Origin: Microbacterium testaceum
Lineage (GTDB): Bacteria; Actinomycetota; Actinomycetes; Actinomycetales; Microbacteriaceae
Direction of reading: 5' to 3'
Length of the DNA: 64,000 nucleotides
Assembly (NCBI RefSeq): GCF_006539145.1
Contig: NZ_BJML01000001.1
Location: 310,001-374,000 of the forward strand
The translations under genes and the position numbers were made by a program. A model generated the notes under the pieces. That model was not told the origin of the DNA and ran no database searches. It worked only from the letters and a program-made list of their open reading frames with translations. Below are positions 8,640-17,155 of this stretch, piece after piece. How positions within the stretch are numbered: position 1 is the first letter of the stretch; each line of letters starts with the position of its first letter.

Positions 8640-10099
8640 CGCTCGCGGCCGCCCGCCCCCGCTCGAGGGCGCACGTCGTCGAGCAGCGTCCGATGCGCCA
8701 CCCCGATGCCACGTCGTTGCCCGTGATGACGCGCCGCGGGTGGTGGCTCGTGGCACTGAACTTCCTGCTTCCCGGATCCGCCCAGGTGCTGGCCGGCAAC
8801 AGGCGGCTGGGCCGGTTCGGTCTCGGAGCGACCCTGGCGATGTGGACGATCCTCGTGCTCACGGGCCTCGGGGCGCTTCTCATGCCCAGCGGCCTGTTCG
8901 CGCTGGCCACCGGGTCGTTCATCCCCGATTTCCTGTCGTGGTTCCGCCCCCTGCCGCTGACCCTCGTGCAGATCGCCCTCGTCGGCTATGTCGTGCTGTG
9001 GGTCGTGCTGACCATCGACACGCTGCGACTCGTTCGACTCGTGAAGGTCGGGCCCCTGTCTCGCGTGGCCATGGCGATCCTCTCCGTGGCCCTCCTCGTG
9101 CTCTCCGGATCGGGGGCGGCGTGGGCGGCCCAGGCGGCCGGGACGACGCGCGACGCCTTCTCGGAGCTCTTCGCGGAATCGGCACCCGTCGTGCCGCCAT
9201 CCGACGGTTATTACAACATCCTCTTGCTCGGCGCCGACTCCGGTGAGGGACGGGACTCGATGCGCTTCGACAGCATCTCGGTCGTCTCGATCAACGCCGA
9301 CACCGGCGCGACCACCATCACCGGCATTCCGCGCGACATGCCGCACTTCCCGTTCGCGCCGGGACCCATGCAGGACAAGTACCCGGACGGTCACACCGGC
9401 CATGCGAACGCGACCTGCGGCTGGGGGAGCGGAATCAATCAGCTCCGCACCGAGGTCGAGGTGTGCCAGGACGGCAACACGCTCTACCCGAACGCGGTGT
9501 CCCAGGGGTCCGAGCCTGGCATCGAGGCGACGAAGGATGCCGCCGAGGGGATCATGGGCATCCAGATCCCGTACTACGTGCTGATCGACATGAAGGGCTT
9601 CGCCGACCTCGTCGACGCGCTGGGCGGCGTCGACATCGACGTCAAGGAGCGTCTCCCCAAGGGCGGTCCCGCCTACGACGGCCAGCCGGTCGACGACTGG
9701 GCCTTCGGCTGGGTCGAGCCCGGCCAGCAGCACATGAACGGCGACACCGCGCAGTGGTACGCCCGCTCGCGCTACACGACGAGCGACTTCGACCGCATGC
9801 GCCGCCAGCGCGAGCTGCAGGAGGCCATCCTCGCGCAGACCACCCCGCAGAACGTGCTCACGCACTTCCAGGATGTCGCTGCCGCGGGCACCAACATCGT
9901 CCAGACCGACCTGCCCCAGGGGCTCATCGCCCCGACCCTGGTGAACCTGGCTCTCAAGGCCAAGGACCAGCCGGTCGGAACGCTCGAGCTGACGCCGGCG
10001 GGCGGCGTCGACGAGTTCGACCCGGACTATGCCCAGGTGCAGAAGATGGTGCACGACAAGCTGCACCCGCCGACCGAGACGGAGGCGCCCTCCTCGTGA
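8636..10099 (+). CDS. LytR-CpsA-Psr (LCP) family cell-wall glycopolymer ligase
   Basis: This 487-aa membrane protein has about four hydrophobic segments in residues 30-170, ahead of an extracytoplasmic LCP domain. The domain shows [22 protein letters not shown], the TGIPRDM motif and the arginine-rich [17 protein letters not shown] motif, which in this family bind the polyprenyl pyrophosphate and Mg2+. LCP enzymes transfer a finished glycopolymer from its lipid carrier to peptidoglycan. It lies at the edge of a large glycan locus and is a good candidate for anchoring the polymer made there. The four-membrane-span start is longer than in typical LCP proteins, which have one. Confidence 0.88.
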   Translation: MTLAAARPRSRAHVVEQRPMRHPDATSLPVMTRRGWWLVALNFLLPGSAQVLAGNRRLGRFGLGATLAMWTILVLTGLGALLMPSGLFALATGSFIPDFLSWFRPLPLTLVQIALVGYVVLWVVLTIDTLRLVRLVKVGPLSRVAMAILSVALLVLSGSGAAWAAQAAGTTRDAFSELFAESAPVVPPSDGYYNILLLGADSGEGRDSMRFDSISVVSINADTGATTITGIPRDMPHFPFAPGPMQDKYPDGHTGHANATCGWGSGINQLRTEVEVCQDGNTLYPNAVSQGSEPGIEATKDAAEGIMGIQIPYYVLIDMKGFADLVDALGGVDIDVKERLPKGGPAYDGQPVDDWAFGWVEPGQQHMNGDTAQWYARSRYTTSDFDRMRRQRELQEAILAQTTPQNVLTHFQDVAAAGTNIVQTDLPQGLIAPTLVNLALKAKDQPVGTLELTPAGGVDEFDPDYAQVQKMVHDKLHPPTETEAPSS

Positions 10100-11199
10100 C
10101 CGTGACCCTGCGCGTCGTGCTGGACCAGCTCGTCGCCCCGACCTCCCGCGACCTCGCCGAGGCCTCGGCCTCGCTGACCGAGGCCCTCATCGCCACCGCC
10201 CCCCGGGGCTGCGACGTGGGTGCCATCGTGCCCTCGCCGGGTATCGCCGACGATGAGGCCATCGCGGGTCTCAGCTCCGAGACGCGTCTGTCGATGCGCC
10301 GCCGCGAGCTCGCGGCATCCTGGCAGCTCGGGGTGGCTCCCGGCATCGGCAAGGGACTCATCCACTCGCCGACCCCGCTGGCGCCTCTCGTCCGACACGA
10401 TCGCGTGAACGAGACGCACCAGATCGTGGTGACCCTGTGGGATCTCCGGGCGTGGGAGAGCCCCGAGGAGCTGCCCAAGGCCGAGGTCCTCGCCGCTCGC
10501 GCGCTGCTGTCGCGGGTGGGTAAGCACGCCGACGCGGTCATCGTCCCCACTCATGCGATGGCGGAGCGCCTCGCGGAGGTCGCGAAATCCAAGCTCGTGA
10601 AGAAGGTTCGCGTGATCGGCGGTGCCCCCGCCGCGGGGCTGCGCGTGCCGTCGGACGCGGTGGGGCGCCTGCGCGCCCTCGATCTGCCGCAGACCTTCGT
10701 CGTCGCCGCCGGAGGGAGCGCGGCCTCCGACGCCCTCGACGTCGCCTTCTCCGCCGTGGTCGACTCGGGCTGGGAGGGCGACGTCGTCGTCCTCGACGTT
10801 CCCGAGGGGGACGAACGGGCCATCGCCGACCTCGCCTCCGCCGCCGGCCTCGCCGAGGGACGCGTCCACGCCCGCGGCTCCCTCGACCGCTGGGACCGTG
10901 CGGCGGTGCTCTCGCACGCGACGGCATTCGTGACGGCGTGCACCCGGGCCGATTGGCCGTGGCGGGCGGTCGACGCCCTCACGGTGGGTGTCCCCATCGC
11001 CGCCGTCGACACCCCCGTGCTGCGCGAGGTGCTGGCCGATGCCGCCGCTCTCGCTCCCTCCGACGGGCTCGGTGCCGCTCTCTCCCGCGCCGTGGGTGAG
11101 GACGCCGAGCGCCTGCGCGTGCTGGCCGGCGACCGGGCGAAGGGATTCGCGTGGCGGGCCTCGGCCGAGCGGGTGTGGGCGCTGCACGCAGAGCTGTGA
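10096..11199 (+). CDS. Glycosyltransferase, GT4-like
   Basis: This 367-aa protein looks like a GT-B fold glycosyltransferase with N- and C-terminal Rossmann-like halves. Seen are HADAVIVPTHAMAERL in the middle, as in GT4 enzymes at the domain junction, and a C-terminal segment with DALTVGVPIAAVDTPVLREVL. The usual EGFG catalytic loop is replaced by ADWPWRAVDAL, so the family assignment is weak. The GTG start overlaps the LCP stop, so both are translated from one mRNA. The likely role is sugar addition to the envelope polymer. Confidence 0.65.
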   Translation: MTVTLRVVLDQLVAPTSRDLAEASASLTEALIATAPRGCDVGAIVPSPGIADDEAIAGLSSETRLSMRRRELAASWQLGVAPGIGKGLIHSPTPLAPLVRHDRVNETHQIVVTLWDLRAWESPEELPKAEVLAARALLSRVGKHADAVIVPTHAMAERLAEVAKSKLVKKVRVIGGAPAAGLRVPSDAVGRLRALDLPQTFVVAAGGSAASDALDVAFSAVVDSGWEGDVVVLDVPEGDERAIADLASAAGLAEGRVHARGSLDRWDRAAVLSHATAFVTACTRADWPWRAVDALTVGVPIAAVDTPVLREVLADAAALAPSDGLGAALSRAVGEDAERLRVLAGDRAKGFAWRASAERVWALHAEL

Positions 11200-11215
11200 C
11201 GCGGACGGCGGCTTC

Positions 11216-11221
11216 TACTAT
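11216..11221 (+). promoter_or_regulatory. -10 hexamer TACTAT before the two-domain glycosyltransferase
   Basis: TACTAT is a near-consensus -10 followed by six bases and the ATG at 11228, another leaderless arrangement. Confidence 0.5.
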
Positions 11222-11227
11222 GGAGCC

Positions 11228-13483
11228 ATGCAGCGTTCGCGCCTTCGAGGTCTGATCCGGCGCCTCCGCGAAGCCCGAGGGGCAGGTGCGATCGTGCGCG
11301 CCGCCGACCGCCTGTGGTGGTACCGCGTCATCTCGGCCTCGTCTCTCGTCGACACCGAGTACTACGCCGCGCAGCTGGGGCTGGGCCGGGTGCCGGCATC
11401 CCTCGCCATCGCCCACTACGTCTCGCGGGGATTCCGCCGCGGCATGAGCCTGAACCCGCTGTTCGACGACGTCGTCGCCGGGTGGGAGCTGCCCGAAGTC
11501 ACGCGCGTTCCCGCCCTGTACGCGTACCTGGTGAACGAGCGCGAGACCATCTCGATCCACCCGTGGTGGGATGCCGTCACCTACGGGGCAGAGCGCGGTG
11601 GGCCGGGGCTCGAGGCGGCGTGGGCGAAGCCGAAGGAGCAGCTGCAGGTGAGTGCTGCCGGTCACGAGTGGACTCTGACCGTCGCCGAGGTGCGTCGCCG
11701 TGCGATTTCGGCCGCGCGCCAGTGGCGTCGAGTAGCGCGAACACGTCAGACCGCCCCGCCCCGCGACACCGCTCTCGTCCGCATCGTCCAGGCGCACGAT
11801 CGTCGCTACGTGCGCAAGCTCGTCCAGGTCGCGCGTCGCGCCGACGAGTGCGACGTCCTCGTCCCTCTCGTCGACGTGGATGCCAGTCAGTGGGTGTCGA
11901 CGGCTCTGCTCGCCGATCTCGTGCCCGGGGTGCGCGTGAGCGGTCACCGTCGGGGAACGAGCTGGCGGTCGGTCCTCGCGGCGGCGGTTCGGGGCCTATC
12001 GGCATCCACCGTTGTCGTTCTCGATCCCCGCGCGGAGTTCGACGACTCGCAGCTCGACGCGCTGATCTCGCAGGCGTCCGCGGGAGCGGCCGTGTGCGCG
12101 GCCCACCGCGCGGCCGATGGCACGATCGACGCGGTCGGGGCCGCCGACGTCGGCGGTGCGAGACCGTACGCCCTGTTGTCCGGCCTGCCGGGCGACGATC
12201 TGACGGGACTGCCCGAATCGGTCGACGTCCCTCTTCTCTCCGGCCGCACATTCGCGATGCCCTCTGCGGTGCTGCGGCGCGCTCTCGACGACGTCGATGA
12301 CGCAGAACCCGACGCCCTCTCGGCGATGTCGCGGACGGTGCGGGACGAACTACCCCTTCGCGCGCTGCCGCGGGTGTCTCCGGTGCTGGACGAACCCGCG
12401 TTCGCCTTCGCCCCGAAGCGGGCCGCGCATCGCCCCGCGCGCGGAGCCGACGAGCGCGATCGCTCGCGAGCGGAGGCCGTGCTCGAGGAAGCAGGGTTCC
12501 GCGTCGAGCGCTGGGTCGAGGCGGGGCAAGGCCGCGTCGAGCCGGTCCTCAGCTGGATCAGGCCCCACCCCGACGCGCGTCGTTGGGCGGTCAAGATGTG
12601 TGCTCCGGCCGGCAAGCAGGGCGCGGTCTGGGGCGATGCCCACTTCGCACGGGGTCTTGCCAACGCGCTGCGCCGACTCGGCCACACCGTCGTCGTCGAC
12701 GCCTACGACGCGCGGGCGCGTTCGACGACCGTGGTCGACGACGTCTCGGTCGCGATCCGCGGCCCGTACGCGTTCGAGGCGACGTCGACGGGCGTGAACC
12801 TCGAATGGATCATCAGCCACCCCGACTCCCTCACCCGCGATGAAGTGGCGGGATTCGACCGCGTCTTCGCCGCGTCGCACGGCTGGGCTGAGCGGGCGGG
12901 GCGTCGATGGGGCCTCGAGATCGAGACGCTGCTGCCGTGCACCGACACCGACGTCTTCCACCCCCGCGGGCTGCCGCGCGACGAGGACATCGTTTTCGTC
13001 GGCAAGACTCGCGGGGCGGCCCGCCCGAGCGTGGTCGAGCCCGTGAAGGCAGGGATCCCCGTGCGCGTCTACGGGCCCGACTGGGCGCATTTCGTGCCCG
13101 CTTCGTCGATCGCTGCCAAGTCCATTCCTCACGAGCGTCTCGCGGAGCGCTACGAAACGGCATCCATCGTCCTGAACGACCAGTGGCCCGACATGCAGCG
13201 GGAGGGGTTCATGACCCTGCGTCCGTTCGACGTCGTCGCGGTGGAGGGGCGCCTCGTGTCCGAGCCCGTCGAGGGTCTCGAGGACCTCTTCGAGGGAGCG
13301 GTCGTCACGTATCGCGACACCGCGCACCTCGTCGAGATGCTCTCGGGCCCGGCCGACGATCTCTTCCCCGACGCCGATCGGCTTCGGAGGATCGCCGCGC
13401 GCGTGCGTGAAGAGCATTCCTTCGATGCACGAGCCGTCGTTCTCGACCGAGCGGCGCGCGAGATCGCCGCTCGCGGCCGCTGA
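11228..13483 (+). CDS. Large glycosyltransferase with C-terminal CgeB-like domain
   Basis: This 751-aa cytoplasmic protein seems to have two parts. The first ~430 residues begin with a basic helix region and a segment with SLVDTEYYAAQLGLG, seen at the start of some actinobacterial polysaccharide transferases; later VVVLDPRAEFD resembles a donor-binding strand. The last ~300 residues look like the GT-B, CgeB/DUF3880-like family, with IVFVGKTRGAARPSVVEPV, IPVRVYGPDW and NDQWPDMQREGFMTLRPFDV. The latter motif places a nucleotide-sugar site in the C-terminal half. The exact linkage made is unknown. It follows other glycosyltransferases in the same orientation. Confidence 0.65.
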   Translation: MQRSRLRGLIRRLREARGAGAIVRAADRLWWYRVISASSLVDTEYYAAQLGLGRVPASLAIAHYVSRGFRRGMSLNPLFDDVVAGWELPEVTRVPALYAYLVNERETISIHPWWDAVTYGAERGGPGLEAAWAKPKEQLQVSAAGHEWTLTVAEVRRRAISAARQWRRVARTRQTAPPRDTALVRIVQAHDRRYVRKLVQVARRADECDVLVPLVDVDASQWVSTALLADLVPGVRVSGHRRGTSWRSVLAAAVRGLSASTVVVLDPRAEFDDSQLDALISQASAGAAVCAAHRAADGTIDAVGAADVGGARPYALLSGLPGDDLTGLPESVDVPLLSGRTFAMPSAVLRRALDDVDDAEPDALSAMSRTVRDELPLRALPRVSPVLDEPAFAFAPKRAAHRPARGADERDRSRAEAVLEEAGFRVERWVEAGQGRVEPVLSWIRPHPDARRWAVKMCAPAGKQGAVWGDAHFARGLANALRRLGHTVVVDAYDARARSTTVVDDVSVAIRGPYAFEATSTGVNLEWIISHPDSLTRDEVAGFDRVFAASHGWAERAGRRWGLEIETLLPCTDTDVFHPRGLPRDEDIVFVGKTRGAARPSVVEPVKAGIPVRVYGPDWAHFVPASSIAAKSIPHERLAERYETASIVLNDQWPDMQREGFMTLRPFDVVAVEGRLVSEPVEGLEDLFEGAVVTYRDTAHLVEMLSGPADDLFPDADRLRRIAARVREEHSFDARAVVLDRAAREIAARGR

Positions 13484-13508
13484 CACGGGCGGGACTCGGC
13501 CGCACCCC

Positions 13509-13514
13509 TATGCT
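13509..13514 (+). promoter_or_regulatory. -10 hexamer TATGCT before the GT2 gene
   Basis: TATGCT, seven bases, then ATG at 13522. An in-frame ATG at 13510 overlaps the hexamer and is less likely. Confidence 0.4.
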
Positions 13515-13521
13515 CGGACCC

Positions 13522-14451
13522 ATGCCTTCTCGCGTGGGAATCGTCGTCCGCACTCGCAGGCGCCCCGACTTTCTTCGGCGGGCCCTTGCGGACATCTCGG
13601 CGCAGACGTTCCGCGACTACCGCGTCGTGGTCGTGAACGACGGGGGAGTCCCCGACGAGGTCGAAGCAATAGTCGCTGCCTCCGACGTACGAGACGCCGT
13701 GCAGGTCCGCCACATCGCGGAGGGTGAGGGCGGCCGGTGCATCGCCGCGAACGCCGGCGTGCGCGACGCCGGGACGGATCTCGTCGTGCTCCACGACGAC
13801 GACGACCGCTGGCATCCGGAATTCCTTTCGCGCACCTCGGCGTGGCTCGAAGGTCATCCCGGAGCCCCCGCCGTCGCCGTTCCGACCGAGATCGTCTACG
13901 AGGAGCGGCGCGGCGGCACCTGGACCGAGGTCGGCCGGGCCCCCTTCTGGGCGGGGATGCAGCGCATCTCGCTCGGCGAGATGATGAGCGTCAACCGGGC
14001 GGTCCCGATCTCGGTGCTGTACCGCCGCTCGATCCACGACGAGGTCGGCTGGTACGACGAATCCCTCGACGCGGTCGAGGACTGGGACCTGTACCTCCGC
14101 ATCCTCCGCGCCGGCGAGATCGGTTTCCTCCCCGGCGAGGCGCTGGCCTTCTGGACGCAGAGACCGGATGCCACGGGCCTCGACGCCAACAGCATGTTCG
14201 CGCTCACCGAGGAACACGCCGTCGATGACGCACGCGTTCGCGACCGCGCGCTCGCGGAGTGGGTGGGCCGCGAAGGAGAGGGCCTTCCGCTGTACATGGC
14301 CGCCCTGCACGAGAAGTTGACCTCGCACATCGACGCGCGTCTCGAAGAGACTGCGGCCCGACTTCGCGACGATCTGCGGAGCGAACTCGACGCACATCAG
14401 CCGTTCTGGTCACGATTGCGGCGACTGCGCCGAGGACTCCGCCGGCGATGA
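13522..14451 (+). CDS. Family 2 glycosyltransferase
   Basis: This 309-aa GT-A enzyme starts with VGIVVRTRRRPDFLRRAL and shows the nucleotide-binding strand VVVVNDGG. Its DxD region is HDDDDRWHPEF, followed by the acceptor-side EDWDLYLRIL motif with the likely catalytic acid. The basic C-terminal tail (RLRRLRRGLRRR) probably touches the membrane surface. It belongs to the run of envelope glycan genes and would transfer one sugar from a nucleotide donor; the sugar cannot be told. Confidence 0.85.
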   Translation: MPSRVGIVVRTRRRPDFLRRALADISAQTFRDYRVVVVNDGGVPDEVEAIVAASDVRDAVQVRHIAEGEGGRCIAANAGVRDAGTDLVVLHDDDDRWHPEFLSRTSAWLEGHPGAPAVAVPTEIVYEERRGGTWTEVGRAPFWAGMQRISLGEMMSVNRAVPISVLYRRSIHDEVGWYDESLDAVEDWDLYLRILRAGEIGFLPGEALAFWTQRPDATGLDANSMFALTEEHAVDDARVRDRALAEWVGREGEGLPLYMAALHEKLTSHIDARLEETAARLRDDLRSELDAHQPFWSRLRRLRRGLRRR

Positions 14452-14501
14452 CGACCTGATGTCGCGCGGCGTGGGTGGGTGCGCAGGAAGGGTATCCCAC
14501 G

Positions 14502-14507
14502 CATAAT
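14502..14507 (+). promoter_or_regulatory. -10 hexamer CATAAT before the lipoprotein operon
   Basis: CATAAT is five of six consensus and is followed by six bases and the GTG at 14514. It would drive the lipoprotein, lysozyme-like protein and DUF2142 genes as a leaderless transcript. Confidence 0.5.
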
Positions 14508-14513
14508 GTTTGC

Positions 14514-15047
14514 GTGAAGCACGCCACCGACGCAACCGTCCCGTCTCCCCTCCGGCGCATGCGCGGCCTGCTGCCCGTCCTCCTCGTCGCCGGGGTCCTC
14601 GCGTTCTCCGCCTGCGCGACGACCCCCGAGTCCACGACCCCGTCGCCCACCGCGTCGGATGCTACGGCATCCCCGACGACCACCCCCTCTTCGTCGCCGC
14701 AGCCGAGCGAGACACCTTCCCCCTCCGCGTCGAGCAATGCGCAAGCGACCGCGACGCCCTATAACGGCGAGATCCTCATCATCACGTCCGAGGTCCGTGA
14801 CGGATCTCTACAGGTGTCGGCCATGGTGCCGGGGGTGTCGGAGTCGGGTGGCACCTGCACCCTGACCCTCACGTCCACGGGCGCGAGCGTGCAGACCGCG
14901 GCGAACGAAGGCAAAGACGTCACGTACTGCGGTCTGATGTCCATCGCGGTTGCGGGCGGGTCTGGCGAACCCGCGTTCCAGGTCTCGTACGCGTCGAGCA
15001 CCACGTCGGCGAAGTCCGCGGTGACGACGGTCGAGCCGACCTCGTGA
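14514..15047 (+). CDS. Predicted lipoprotein of unknown function
   Basis: This 177-aa protein has a basic N-terminus, a hydrophobic stretch (LLPVLLVAGVLAF) and a lipobox-like SAC near residue 34, so it is probably lipid-anchored outside the membrane. A Ser/Thr/Pro-rich linker follows (~40 residues) and then a small beta-rich domain of ~90 residues with two cysteines (GGTCTLTL and VTYCGLM) that may pair. No family was recognised. Its stop overlaps the GTG of the next gene, and the three-gene run to 18.7 kb is translationally coupled. An ATG at 14559 is an alternative start that still leaves a usable signal. Confidence 0.65.
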   Translation: MKHATDATVPSPLRRMRGLLPVLLVAGVLAFSACATTPESTTPSPTASDATASPTTTPSSSPQPSETPSPSASSNAQATATPYNGEILIITSEVRDGSLQVSAMVPGVSESGGTCTLTLTSTGASVQTAANEGKDVTYCGLMSIAVAGGSGEPAFQVSYASSTTSAKSAVTTVEPTS

Positions 15048-17155
15048 TCGGTCGCACCCGACGACGAGGCATCGCCGCGGTCGTCGCGGCGTGGGCATGC
15101 GGTCTCGCGCTGCTGGTCGCGGCGCCGATCGCCCTCCCGGCGACCGTCGCTCCTGCTCCCGCAGCCTCTGCGGCGAACGCCTCCGATTGGAACGCGGGCA
15201 ACATCATCGACGACGCCGTCTTCTACGACGGTAACGCGATGAGCGGCGGCGAGATCCAGGGGTTCCTGAACGACAAGGTGCGCAACTGCCAGTCGGGCTA
15301 CACCTGTCTCAAGGACTACCGGCAGAATACCGACAACAGGCCGGCGGACAAGTACTGCAACGGCTACTCCGGCGCGGCCAACGAAAGCGCCGCGACGATC
15401 ATCGACAAGGTCGCCCGCTCCTGCGGCATCAGCCAGAAGTCGCTGTTGGTGCTCCTCCAGAAGGAACAGGGCCTGGTCACCTCGACCGCTCCCTCGGCAT
15501 GGAACTACTCCGCGGCGACGGGGCAGGGCTGCCCGGACACGGCGCCGTGCGACGCCTCGACGCAGGGCTTCTTCTACCAGGTTTACTATGGGGCTCGACA
15601 GTTCGAGGTCTACCGGCTGAACCCCACGTGGTGGGGCTATCAGGCGGGGCGCTGGAACAACATCCTTTACAACCCCAACGGCGGTTGCGGGACCCAGCGC
15701 GTCTACATCGAGAACCAGGCCACGGCCGGGCTCTACATCTACACCCCGTACGTGCCGAACCAGGCGGCGCTCAACAACCTCTACGGCACGGGTGACGGTT
15801 GCTCCGCGTATGGGAACCGCAACTTCTGGCGGACGTTCACGGATTGGTTCGGGTCCACGCGTGTGCAGGGCAACCCGTTCGGCAACATCGAGGCCATTCA
15901 GCCCGTGGTCGGCGGTTTCCGTGTCGCGGGCTGGGCTATCGACCCGGACACGTCCAACCCGATCGACGTTCACGTATATGCCGGTGCGAGCGGAACGCCC
16001 ACGACCGCCAATATCTCGCGCCCCGATGTCGCGGGCGTGTACCCGGACGCCGGCCCGAATCACGGGTTCGATTTGACCGTTCCGTCCCCTCCGGGGCAGA
16101 GCGTCAACGTGTGCGCGTATGCGATCAACGCGGCTGGGGTGGGGAACGGAAGTAATACCCTTCTCGGCTGTCAGCAGCTCGCGCCAGTCTCGGGTACGCC
16201 GGTCGGCTCGTTCGATACCGCGACCGCGGTCGAAGGTGGGGTGCGTTTCACCGGGTGGGCCGCTGATCCCGACACCGCGTCGCCCATCACGGTTCACGCC
16301 TACATCGGTGACCTGGGAAACGCGCTGACCGCGGATGCGAACCGTCCGGATCTGGCTGGACCGTTGCAGAGCCTGGGTACGGCCCACGGCTTCGATCGGA
16401 CCTTCGGTGCGACCCCCGGCACTTATCAAGCCTGCACCTATGCCCTGAACGTCGGAGCCGGCGCGAACGTGGCGATGGGATGCAAGAGTGTCACCGTCGC
16501 ACCGTTGCCTGAGCGTGGACGCACGCCGATCGGCGTTCTGGAACAGGTCGCCGTCACCGGCACGACGGCTAACGTCGCGGGATGGGCGCTCGATCCGGAC
16601 ACCCACCTGCCGATCCCGGTCCACATCTATGTCGGCTCCGTCGGCAAGGCCTACACCGCGGATCTCGCTCGAGCAGATGTCGGACGAGCGTGGCCCAGTT
16701 ACGGACCAAACCACGGTTTCTCGGAGAATGTCGATCTGCCGTACGGCACCTCAAATGTTTGCGCTTACGCTCTCAACACGAAGCCCGGCGCAAACCTCCT
16801 TCTCGGATGCAAGTCCGTCACGGTCACACCGCCGCCTCGGAGCGCACCGCCCTTCGGCAACGTCGAGGTGATCGAGGGCCGGAGCGGTTCGGTCCACGTG
16901 GGTGGGTGGGCGCTCGATCCCGACACCGACCAACCCATTCGCGTACACGTGTACATCGGGCGGAACGGCGTTGCTCAGACGGCCGACCTCACGCGTCCGG
17001 ACGTGGCAGCCGCCTTCGGGAAGGGTGCCTCGCACGGGTTTGACGCGACTCTTCCCGCGCCGGTGGGACAGAACCAGGTGTGTGTCTACGCGATCAACGA
17101 CGGGGTGGGAGACAACACTCTGCTCAGCTGCCGAGAGGTCACCGTTACTCCATGA
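15044..17155 (+). CDS. Secreted lysozyme-like (hemagglutinin-type) protein with four C-terminal repeats
   Basis: This 703-aa protein has a signal peptide (basic RTRRR, hydrophobic residues 10-36, cleavage probably around ASA-AN at 42-44). Residues ~48-275 resemble the lysozyme-like hemagglutinin domain of corynebacteria and mycobacteria. They include GEIQGFLNDKV, SQKSLLVLLQKEQGLVT with a possible catalytic-type glutamate at 141, and eight cysteines likely paired outside the cell. From ~279 to the end there are four ~100-residue repeats, each with GWA-x-DPDT-x-x-PI-x-VH-x-Y and HGF motifs and two late cysteines. Lytic activity is not proven; wall or carbohydrate binding is an equally good guess. 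It is coupled to both neighbours by GTGA/ATGA overlaps. Confidence 0.7.
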   Translation: MIGRTRRRGIAAVVAAWACGLALLVAAPIALPATVAPAPAASAANASDWNAGNIIDDAVFYDGNAMSGGEIQGFLNDKVRNCQSGYTCLKDYRQNTDNRPADKYCNGYSGAANESAATIIDKVARSCGISQKSLLVLLQKEQGLVTSTAPSAWNYSAATGQGCPDTAPCDASTQGFFYQVYYGARQFEVYRLNPTWWGYQAGRWNNILYNPNGGCGTQRVYIENQATAGLYIYTPYVPNQAALNNLYGTGDGCSAYGNRNFWRTFTDWFGSTRVQGNPFGNIEAIQPVVGGFRVAGWAIDPDTSNPIDVHVYAGASGTPTTANISRPDVAGVYPDAGPNHGFDLTVPSPPGQSVNVCAYAINAAGVGNGSNTLLGCQQLAPVSGTPVGSFDTATAVEGGVRFTGWAADPDTASPITVHAYIGDLGNALTADANRPDLAGPLQSLGTAHGFDRTFGATPGTYQACTYALNVGAGANVAMGCKSVTVAPLPERGRTPIGVLEQVAVTGTTANVAGWALDPDTHLPIPVHIYVGSVGKAYTADLARADVGRAWPSYGPNHGFSENVDLPYGTSNVCAYALNTKPGANLLLGCKSVTVTPPPRSAPPFGNVEVIEGRSGSVHVGGWALDPDTDQPIRVHVYIGRNGVAQTADLTRPDVAAAFGKGASHGFDATLPAPVGQNQVCVYAINDGVGDNTLLSCREVTVTP
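15881..17155 (+). repeat. Four tandem ~300-bp coding repeats (protein repeats of ~100 aa)
   Basis: Within the lysozyme-like gene the repeats start near protein residues 279, 385, 486 and 590. Each carries the GWA/DPDT core, a conserved VH-x-Y-x-G strand, an HGF turn and a terminal LGC or LSC. They differ at many positions, so they are old duplications and not recent copies. Confidence 0.75.
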
